Shown here in pieces: positions 8,902 to 15,666 of a stretch of DNA of 29,770 nt. The notes under the pieces were generated by a model that made no database searches, was not told the DNA's origin, and saw only the letters and a list, made by a program, of their open reading frames with translations. Source of the DNA: JALYOK01 sp031419835 (lineage in GTDB: Bacteria; Pseudomonadota; Gammaproteobacteria; Burkholderiales; JALYOK01); the NCBI GenBank assembly GCA_031419835.1, contig JANOLP010000210.1:1-29770 (forward strand). The letters are read 5' to 3'. Position numbers and translations under genes: made by a program. How positions within the stretch are numbered: position 1 is the first letter of the stretch; every line of letters begins with the position of its first letter.

Positions 8902-8920
8902 CACCAGGCTATCCCGCGCC

Positions 8921-9463
8921 GTGAGCGACGTCATTCTCTTCAACAAGCCCTATGGCGTGATCTGCCAATTCAGTCCCGACGGCCTACATCCGACCTTGAA
9001 AGATTTCATTGCGGTGAACGATGTTTATGCGGCGGGGCGTCTGGACACCGACAGCGAAGGCTTGTTGGTACTGACATCCGACGGCGCGCTACAACATCGG
9101 ATCACCGATCCTAAACATAAGTTCCGCAAAACCTACTGGGTGCAAGTTGAGGGCGTCGCCAATGATGTCGCCCTCGCGCAGTTGGAGCGCGGCGTTGATC
9201 TTGGGGAATTCGTGACAGCACCTGCAACGGCTCGCGCAATAGATGAACCGCCGGGACTTTGGCCGCGCGATCCGCCGATTCGCGTTCGCAAGGCAATTCC
9301 AACATCGTGGCTTGAACTCACCATCGCCGAAGGGAAAAATCGCCAAGTGCGGCGCATGACGGCGAAAGTGGGATTGCCGACATTGCGCTTGATTCGCAAT
9401 CGAATTGGGGACTGGACGTTGGATGGATTGGCGCCGGGGGAGTGGCGGCGGTTGAATTTGTAA
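8921..9463 (+). CDS. rluE: 23S rRNA pseudouridine synthase, RluE-like
   Basis: This encodes a roughly 180-residue pseudouridine synthase of the RsuA/RluB/E/F family. In E. coli RluE modifies U2457 of 23S rRNA. The family signature with the catalytic Asp is clear (AAGRLDTDSEGLLVLT), as are the opening ILFNKPYGVICQF segment and the late GKNRQVRRMTAKVG motif. There is no S4 domain, as expected for RluE. I chose the GTG at 8921: a GTG 60 bases upstream is also in frame, but it would add an unconserved tail and would lie upstream of the likely promoter. Neither GTG has a strong ribosome-binding site. The gene stands alone and is convergent with the HupE-like gene. Confidence 0.88.
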   Translation: MSDVILFNKPYGVICQFSPDGLHPTLKDFIAVNDVYAAGRLDTDSEGLLVLTSDGALQHRITDPKHKFRKTYWVQVEGVANDVALAQLERGVDLGEFVTAPATARAIDEPPGLWPRDPPIRVRKAIPTSWLELTIAEGKNRQVRRMTAKVGLPTLRLIRNRIGDWTLDGLAPGEWRRLNL

Positions 9464-9477
9464 AGGCTCCCACCTCT

Positions 9478-9558
9478 TGTCATTCCCGCGTAGGCGGGAA
9501 TCCATACTGCCTCACTTTTAGCCAGCGCCAAATGGATTCCCGCCTGCGCGGGAATGAC
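9478..9558. repeat. Two-hairpin palindromic repeat, family 1, copy C
   Basis: The element begins TGTCATTCCCGCGTAGGCGG and ends GCGGGAATGAC, with inverted arms about 30 bases apart. It lies between the convergent rluE and HupE-like genes and shares even part of the spacer (ATACTG, CGCCAAATGG) with copy B, which indicates recent common origin. Confidence 0.88.
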
Positions 9559-9599
9559 ACATCAGGTTTTTATGAGACGTCATTGCATCTATTGCCGGA

Positions 9600-10730
9600 T
9601 TAAAACGGCATAAACTTCAAATCAAACACGCGCTCAACCAACCACCCTGTCGCAACAAGCGCAATTAACAACGATCCAGCAACCAACACCAACTTGCGAT
9701 AAGCCCAGGTATCGCGTAACAAAAACGCGATCGGCAAAAACACGGCGACGATTGCAATCTGCCCGACTTCAACGCCTAAATTAAATCCCACCAGCGCAAC
9801 CAGCAGCGTGCTTTGCGGCAAACCAAGTTCGGTCAACACATTGGCAAAACCAAAGCCATGAATTAGGCCAAATCCAAATGCGACCATCCAGCGCCGCCCA
9901 TGAAAAATCGGAAACACGTTATTCAGCGCAGCGACGACGACCGATGCGGCGATAGCCGATTCTGCCATCCAGCTTGGAATGTTAACAATTTGCAACGCCG
10001 CAAGGCTGAGGGTAATCGAGTGGGCAACGGTAAATGCGGTCACCACTTTTAACACTTCAATAAATGCGGACCTGAAACTCGCGGCGGATTTCCATCGATC
10101 AGTAGCCCACACCAAAACAGCCGGTAACAGCAACGAGAGCAAGAAAAGAATGTGATCGATGCCGATCCAAATATGCCAAATGCCCTCGATCAAATAATCA
10201 ACGAACTGTTTCCATGCGGACGGTTTCGCCAATTGGAATTTCTGTTTGCGATCGGAATCGCTGAAGATCGCGCTGCGCGCTTTGCCCTCGCTTTGCAAAT
10301 TCAGCAGGCCTTTGTGCTCTTTATCGAGATCGAAAAATAACGAATAATCGATTTCCAGAAATTCCGGCGCTTTCGGACAATCGGCGGTGAAGAAAATAAC
10401 CGCGTAAGTGCCGTCGCTGTGGTTATCGATTTTGTGATCCGTGACTTTGCTCGGACACGGCGCGCCGTCGGCGGTCAATTTCAAATGGGTGAATGCATAA
10501 GCAACAATTTCGGCGTGCTTGGCTTTGACTTCGCCCCACTCCACATTGCCGTCGAGATTGCCATCCAAACCCAGGGCGTAATCCAAATCGCGCAGCGCGA
10601 TATCCCACTGCCCTTGCAATTGCAGCTTGTCGCCGTGGATGGTGAGGTAACTGTCGCTCGGCTTATGCGCTTGCGCGGACCAAGCGAACAACATCAATCC
10701 AACGAAGATGGCAATACGGTGAATCAACAT
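9600..10730 (-). CDS. HupE/UreJ-like membrane protein with periplasmic EF-hand domain
   Basis: This encodes a 376-residue protein with a signal peptide cleaved after Ala21 (SAQA/HKPSD), a periplasmic domain of about 155 residues, and a C-terminal membrane domain of about six to seven helices with HupE/UreJ histidines: His186, Asp192 and His193 (WHIWIGIDH), His237 and His291 (LIHGFGFA). HupE and UreJ relatives are linked to nickel or cobalt uptake. The periplasmic part holds a complete EF-hand-like loop, Asp56 to Glu67 (DGNLDGNVEWGE), and two Cys (92 and 118) that could form a disulphide. The mature protein would begin with His. I prefer ATG 10730 to a TTG nine bases upstream; no strong ribosome-binding site is seen. 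It lies 16 bases after the HME permease, the last gene of that operon. Confidence 0.88.
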   Translation of the reverse strand: MLIHRIAIFVGLMLFAWSAQAHKPSDSYLTIHGDKLQLQGQWDIALRDLDYALGLDGNLDGNVEWGEVKAKHAEIVAYAFTHLKLTADGAPCPSKVTDHKIDNHSDGTYAVIFFTADCPKAPEFLEIDYSLFFDLDKEHKGLLNLQSEGKARSAIFSDSDRKQKFQLAKPSAWKQFVDYLIEGIWHIWIGIDHILFLLSLLLPAVLVWATDRWKSAASFRSAFIEVLKVVTAFTVAHSITLSLAALQIVNIPSWMAESAIAASVVVAALNNVFPIFHGRRWMVAFGFGLIHGFGFANVLTELGLPQSTLLVALVGFNLGVEVGQIAIVAVFLPIAFLLRDTWAYRKLVLVAGSLLIALVATGWLVERVFDLKFMPF

Positions 10731-10746
10731 TGATTTCAAAAACAGG

Positions 10747-13700
10747 TTAAGGATGGGTGGAAATTATACGTGACGGCTCTGCCGACGCGAAGCGGCCAAA
10801 ATGCAACAGCACCGTCGGCAAAATCAGCAAATTCAGGATCGTTGAGGTCACCAACCCGCCGACGATAATCGCCGCCATCGGGCCTTCGATCTCGCGTCCC
10901 GGCTCGCCACTGCCCAGCGCGAGCGGCATCAAGCCGAGCGCCGTGACCAGCGCCGTCATCAGGATCGAAGGTAGGCGTTCCGCCGCGCCGAGTTTTGCGG
11001 TTTCCAAATTCCATGGCCGCCCCTCGATTTCTACCAGGTGCTGATAATGGGAAACCAGCATGATGGAGTTGCGCAGCGTTATGCCGAATAGCGTGACAAA
11101 ACCCACCAACGAGCCGAGCGACAACCAGCCGCCGCTGAACAATACGGCCAGCACGCCGCCGAACAATGCAAACGGCAAATTCAAAAACGTAATCGCAAGG
11201 TTGCGCAAACTGCCGAACGCGAGATACAACAAAATGAAAATGCCAACGCACGCGAGCGCCGAATGCAAAATCAACTCCTCGCGCGCCGCAGCCTGCGCTT
11301 CTGCCGCGCCGCTGACGGAAAAATAGTTGCCGGGCGCGAAGCGAACCTGGCTGTTGATTTTCGTCCGGGTCTCATTGACGAAATCCTCGATATCGCGCTG
11401 GTTGACGCTGCACGTGACGGTCTGCAATCGTTTACCCTGATCGTGCAAAATCTTGTAGCGCCCTGTCACCTGCTGAATGTCGGCGACATCTTTCAGCGTG
11501 ATTAGCTTGCCGCGCGGCGTGCGCAGCGGCAATTGTCCCGCTTGGCTCAAATCGCGCTTAAATGCGTCAGCCAACGTTACGGCGATGCCGATGACCTCGT
11601 TGCCCTGATAAACCTGACCAACCGGCAGGCCTTCGTAGACCGTTTGAATGGTTTCCAACACGTCGGCAGGCAACAAGCCCCAAAGCCGCAACTTATCGTG
11701 ACGCAAGCGGATCGACAATTGCGGCAGCCCCGGCGGCGCCTGCACTTGCACGTCAGCGGCGCCGCGCACACCACTCAGCGTAGCGGCGATGGCGTAGGCA
11801 TCGCGATCGAGATTGTCCAAATCCGGGCCAAAAATATTAATTACCACCGGCGCGGCGTAACCGGCGACGGTTTCACCAATGCGCTCGGTCAAAAACGTGT
11901 TGACCGAAAAATTCACCCCCAAATAGTCCGATAAACCGGTCGTCTCCAACGCTTCTTCAACGCGCGACTCGGCATTTGAATCTCGTGCTTTGAAATTGAG
12001 GAAGCCTTCCGCTTCCGGCGCTACGCCCGTCAAAACTTGACGAATCTCATCGAGAATACGTTTTTGTTCGGCACCGGGTAGTGGACCGATCTCGACCTCA
12101 AATTCACTATAGTGCGAGCCGAATGTATCGGGTCCGTTGCTGGCGCGTCCGACCCATTGCGCGACCGACGCCACGCCATCAATCTTGCCGATTTCGCGCG
12201 CGACGATCGAACCCAAACGCAGCGATTCTTTTTCCGATGTGCCGGGAATTGCCGACATGTGGATGATGTAGTGACCTTCTTTCAACGCCGGGATGAATTC
12301 GCTGCGAAATAGCGGCAACAGGGCGATACCAATCGTCAACACCAGCGCAACGAACGAGAACGTCGATAGCGGATGATGTTCGACCCAATCGAGTAAGCGA
12401 ACGTAACGCGGTTTGATCCACGCGATCAACGGCGGATCGCTGGATTTCAGCGGCGCGTTCGCCAACATCAAATAGGACAACGCCGGCGTCACGGTTAGCG
12501 CCGTGACCAGCGAGGCCAAAATTGCCAAGATGTACGCGATGCCTAACGGCGAAAACAATTTTCCCGCGACACCGCCCAAGGTCAGCAGCGGAACGAACAC
12601 CAACGCAATGATGAATGTCGCGTACACGACCGATGACCTCACTTCCATCGATGCCTGGAACACCACGTCCCATGCGGCTCTTGGCGTGGTCGCTTGGCGA
12701 TTTTCGCGCAGACGGCGAAAGATATTTTCGGTATCGATAATCGCGTCGTCGACCACTTCGCCAAGCGCAATGGCTAATCCGCCCAACACCATGATGTTCA
12801 GGCTGATCGCGAAATAGTCCAACACAATAATGGCAGTCAAAAGCGAAAGTGGAATCGCCGTGCTGGAAATAAATGCCGTGCGCCAGTTGAACAAGAAAAA
12901 AAACAAAACGATGGTCACCAACGTGAGGCCGATGATTAGATCCTTTTGCAGATTTTTGATCGCCGTCTCGATAAAGTTGGCAGGACGAAACATCCGCGCG
13001 TTCATCTTGACTTGCTCGCGAGAAACTAGTGGTTCAATGTCGGCGATCGCTTTTTCCAGCGCGATCGTCACCGCCCGTGTGTTAGCGCCGAGTTGGCCTT
13101 GCACCGCCAAGAAAACGCCGAGCTTGGCATCAATTGCGGCGCTGCCGATAGATGGCGCAACGCCTTGCTCGACGCTTGCGACATCGCCGAGCGTGATCGA
13201 TTGCGTCGCTGTTTCGCGCACGACAACTTGCTCGAGCTGCCGCAGCGTCAAAGTTTGCCCGTGCGTGGTAACGATGATGCGCTGATTGGCATTCTCGATG
13301 AAACCTGTGCCGCGCACCGCACTGGCTTTTCGCGCGGCTGCTGTAACCTGCTCCAGCGACAAGCCGTAGCGCACCAACTTTTCCGGCTGAACCCGAATTT
13401 GCCATTGACGCAATTCGCCGCCGAATACGTTGACGTCCGCGACACCCGTAACGCCGAGCAAATGCGGCCGCACAATGCGATCGACAAACGTTCGCAGCTC
13501 CGTCAACGAACGCTTCTCCGACGTCAAACCGATGCCGAGCACCGTGCTCGCCGACGAGGTCAGCGGCGTAATGTTCGGCGTCACACCTTGCGGCAGGCTC
13601 GCTTGCGTGGTGGTTAGCCGCTCGGCAACCAATTGGCGGTTGCGATAAATATCCGAACGATCGGAAAAAATCACCGTGACCACTGACAGTCCGGGAATCG

Positions 13701-13956
13701 ACTGCGAGCGCAACGACTGAATCCCCGGCACGCCGGAAATACCGCTTTCAATCGGCTGCGAAACTAAGGTCTCGACCAGCTCCGCCGACAAGCCCGGCGC
13801 CTCGGTTTGAATCACAACTTGCGTTGGCGAAAACTCCGGGAACACGTCCAAGCTGGCGTTGTTGATCCGATACAAACCGTACACGATCACGGCGATCGCC
13901 AACGCGACAACCACGCCGGCACGGCGAATGGAAAAACGAACGATGGAAGCAATCAA
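10747..13956 (-). CDS. RND efflux permease, heavy-metal (CusA/CzcA) type
   Basis: This encodes a 1069-residue RND permease. The opening (MIASIVRFSIRR; LDVFPEFSPTQVVIQTEAPG) and the helix-4 motif with Asp403, Asp404 and Glu410 (GEVVDDAIIDTEN) mark the HME branch, whose members such as CusA and CzcA export Cu/Ag or Co/Zn/Cd from the periplasm. The motif differs from classical CzcA and CusA, so the metal cannot be named, and a non-metal substrate is not excluded. Translation probably starts at the TTG at 13956, since the residues that follow are the family's usual N-terminus and no ATG or GTG is near; the ribosome-binding site is poor. The gene follows its adaptor by 27 bases and precedes the HupE-like gene. 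Confidence 0.92.
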   Translation of the reverse strand: MIASIVRFSIRRAGVVVALAIAVIVYGLYRINNASLDVFPEFSPTQVVIQTEAPGLSAELVETLVSQPIESGISGVPGIQSLRSQSIPGLSVVTVIFSDRSDIYRNRQLVAERLTTTQASLPQGVTPNITPLTSSASTVLGIGLTSEKRSLTELRTFVDRIVRPHLLGVTGVADVNVFGGELRQWQIRVQPEKLVRYGLSLEQVTAAARKASAVRGTGFIENANQRIIVTTHGQTLTLRQLEQVVVRETATQSITLGDVASVEQGVAPSIGSAAIDAKLGVFLAVQGQLGANTRAVTIALEKAIADIEPLVSREQVKMNARMFRPANFIETAIKNLQKDLIIGLTLVTIVLFFFLFNWRTAFISSTAIPLSLLTAIIVLDYFAISLNIMVLGGLAIALGEVVDDAIIDTENIFRRLRENRQATTPRAAWDVVFQASMEVRSSVVYATFIIALVFVPLLTLGGVAGKLFSPLGIAYILAILASLVTALTVTPALSYLMLANAPLKSSDPPLIAWIKPRYVRLLDWVEHHPLSTFSFVALVLTIGIALLPLFRSEFIPALKEGHYIIHMSAIPGTSEKESLRLGSIVAREIGKIDGVASVAQWVGRASNGPDTFGSHYSEFEVEIGPLPGAEQKRILDEIRQVLTGVAPEAEGFLNFKARDSNAESRVEEALETTGLSDYLGVNFSVNTFLTERIGETVAGYAAPVVINIFGPDLDNLDRDAYAIAATLSGVRGAADVQVQAPPGLPQLSIRLRHDKLRLWGLLPADVLETIQTVYEGLPVGQVYQGNEVIGIAVTLADAFKRDLSQAGQLPLRTPRGKLITLKDVADIQQVTGRYKILHDQGKRLQTVTCSVNQRDIEDFVNETRTKINSQVRFAPGNYFSVSGAAEAQAAAREELILHSALACVGIFILLYLAFGSLRNLAITFLNLPFALFGGVLAVLFSGGWLSLGSLVGFVTLFGITLRNSIMLVSHYQHLVEIEGRPWNLETAKLGAAERLPSILMTALVTALGLMPLALGSGEPGREIEGPMAAIIVGGLVTSTILNLLILPTVLLHFGRFASAEPSRIISTHP

Positions 13957-13983
13957 GGGAAAATTGGTTTCTTAACTACCGGA

Positions 13984-15042
13984 TCAATCGTCATTTTCGT
14001 CCTTAATCTGATAGCGAAACTCTTCCGACAACAATAACTGCGCACCGCTGACGATCACTTCGTCACCGGATTTAAACGGCGCACTATTGAACCATCCGTT
14101 GTTGGTCGATTCCGTCGTTGCCACCTCGCGTCGTTCGAAGGTATCGTCGTCGCGCTTGAGATAAATCCAAGCTTTGCCGCCATGCCATACCGGCGCTGAG
14201 AATGGAACCACCACACCATTTCGCGCACCTTTTTCATCTTCCAGCGCGGCGGCGACGCGCATACCGACACGCAAACCGGCTCCCGGCGCGCGATACCAAA
14301 ATGTACGTCCGGCGACTTCGCTGTCGGCTTGCAATGCTGGCGAAACAAACTGCGCGGCCACCGGTTTATCTGCGCTTCCGACTTGCGAAACTTTTATCGT
14401 CGCCGGCGGATCGCCTTGCTCCGGGCCCCAAGACAGTTGCACTAATACCTGTTGGCCACTTAGTAATCGATCAATCTCGCGTCCCGGCGCCAACGCCGTG
14501 CGGCTGAGTGCCTCGCCCCATTGCTGGCGAACGGCAGCGCGAATATTCGCAACCTCGCTTGCGCTCGATGCGCGTTTAGCTTGGTCGGATTTCCAATCGG
14601 ACTCCGCGGCTTGCACGGCGCGTAAGCTGACCATCTGCTTATCGCGAAACAAAGTTTGCATGCGCTGATATTCCGCGCTACTGCGCGTAAGCGAAGCTTG
14701 CACGACGCGGATCTCGTTTTGCGCGGCAACAAAGCGCGCACGTTGCTCGACCAGCGACTGAATATTGACAACACTACCGAAAATCTCCGATCGCGATTGC
14801 AGCGCGTACATTTCCAGCGGGCGGGTGACGATGGCGCTACCCTTCTGCGTTTTTTCCGAGACGCGAACCAATGTCGCACCGTCTTCCGAATGCTTCTGCG
14901 CATCGAGATTGGCTCCCGCTTTATGCTCATCGGCATTTAAAGCGGCGATTTCGTCGCGGGCGAAATACACCAGCCCCCAGGCCAGCACCACGATGATGAC
15001 CAGTAACACACCGATCAAATGAACTAAGCGACGCGATGCCAT
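13984..15042 (-). CDS. RND periplasmic adaptor-like protein without a visible lipoyl domain
   Basis: This encodes a 352-residue adaptor partner of the HME permease. An N-terminal anchor (about residues 8-27) is followed by a short stretch, a helical hairpin (roughly residues 93-170, rich in Gln, Ala, Arg and Glu), then beta-barrel and membrane-proximal segments (GLRVGMRVAAAL; VVVPFSAPVWHGGKAWIYL). The two lipoyl halves that normally flank the hairpin (the GxV...V.EGQ.V..G and I.AP.DG.V types, clear in the adaptor at 7601-8818) are not recognisable here. Assignment therefore rests on the C-terminal half and operon position. The ATG overlaps the stop codon of the preceding small gene (ATGA), suggesting translational coupling. 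Confidence 0.8.
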   Translation of the reverse strand: MASRRLVHLIGVLLVIIVVLAWGLVYFARDEIAALNADEHKAGANLDAQKHSEDGATLVRVSEKTQKGSAIVTRPLEMYALQSRSEIFGSVVNIQSLVEQRARFVAAQNEIRVVQASLTRSSAEYQRMQTLFRDKQMVSLRAVQAAESDWKSDQAKRASSASEVANIRAAVRQQWGEALSRTALAPGREIDRLLSGQQVLVQLSWGPEQGDPPATIKVSQVGSADKPVAAQFVSPALQADSEVAGRTFWYRAPGAGLRVGMRVAAALEDEKGARNGVVVPFSAPVWHGGKAWIYLKRDDDTFERREVATTESTNNGWFNSAPFKSGDEVIVSGAQLLLSEEFRYQIKDENDD

Positions 15043-15302
15043 CAGTTTTTCTTTTCGTTGCTTTTTTTCGAGTCTTCGGTGATTTTGGCAATGCCGCTCT
15101 CGCTACTAGTCAGTTCCGACTGTTGCCTTAATTTCATTTCTATTTGAGCGGGTGACGCATTAATTTGATTCACCACAGCAGGCTTCGTGCCATAACCTTC
15201 GACGATTTGCGAATCTATCGACAATTCAACGGCGCCCGAGAAACCAGGGATAAGGCATATCAGGCCAAATATGTTTGATGCCAAAACTAGTCTTCGAATC
15301 AT
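15042..15302 (-). CDS. Small exported protein of unknown function, first gene of the HME-RND operon
   Basis: This encodes 86 residues that I do not recognise. The N-terminus (MIRRLVLASNIFGLICLIPG) is a good signal peptide, with a likely cleavage after Ala24 (FSGA/VEL), leaving about 62 mature residues. The mature part is hydrophilic, Ser/Gln/Glu/Lys-rich and ends in a basic tail (KKSNEKKN). It contains one Met, no His and no Cys, so it is not an obvious metal chaperone like CusF. Reality as a gene is supported by the signal peptide, the four-base ATGA overlap with the adaptor and the promoter-like space upstream; the ribosome-binding site is weak. It may be a pump accessory subunit. Confidence 0.72.
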   Translation of the reverse strand: MIRRLVLASNIFGLICLIPGFSGAVELSIDSQIVEGYGTKPAVVNQINASPAQIEMKLRQQSELTSSESGIAKITEDSKKSNEKKN

Positions 15303-15666
15303 TTAAATTTTTTCTACTAAATCGAAACGGATTTTTTTCTTAATCGAGCATACTAGCCGAGCGCCGTTCCCTTGGGAAGCGGCCAATTCTCAAGCAATTG
15401 CATCAACGCATGAGTAGGTTCACAATTGAATCAGCTTCGTTAACTCAGCAGGCGTTATCCCTAGAGCTTAGCAAAGCGTTTAGCCGACAGCCGCACAGAT
15501 ATTGGCTCCTGGCATGACATCAATGGAACACCGCACCAACACTTGCTCTCAGCGATGCCCAAAAATAATCATGATTCGCCGCGCTCAGCGGCGGCAAAAC
15601 CGAGGACGAAGTCATTACATGAATTAACCATCCGCAGCACCCATAACATTTCGGAGGAGAGAAACC
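15303..15666. other. Divergent intergenic region between the HME-RND operon and the EF-G paralogue
   Basis: These 364 bases contain no convincing gene. On the minus side a weak promoter can be read (TTCCCA, 17 bases, TAGTAT, ending about 50 bases before the small gene). On the plus side a perfect hairpin, CGCCGC-GCTCA-GCGGCG (15577-15593), lies about 75 bases before the EF-G start and could be in its leader; an AATAAT (15564-15569) just upstream may be a -10 box, but with a poor -35. GGAGGAGAG directly before 15667 is a strong ribosome-binding site. Confidence 0.5.

Noticed and set aside
15042..15302. The small exported protein as a CusF-like copper chaperone
   Set aside because: The mature part has no His, no Cys, no Trp and only one Met, so the CusF metal site cannot be formed.
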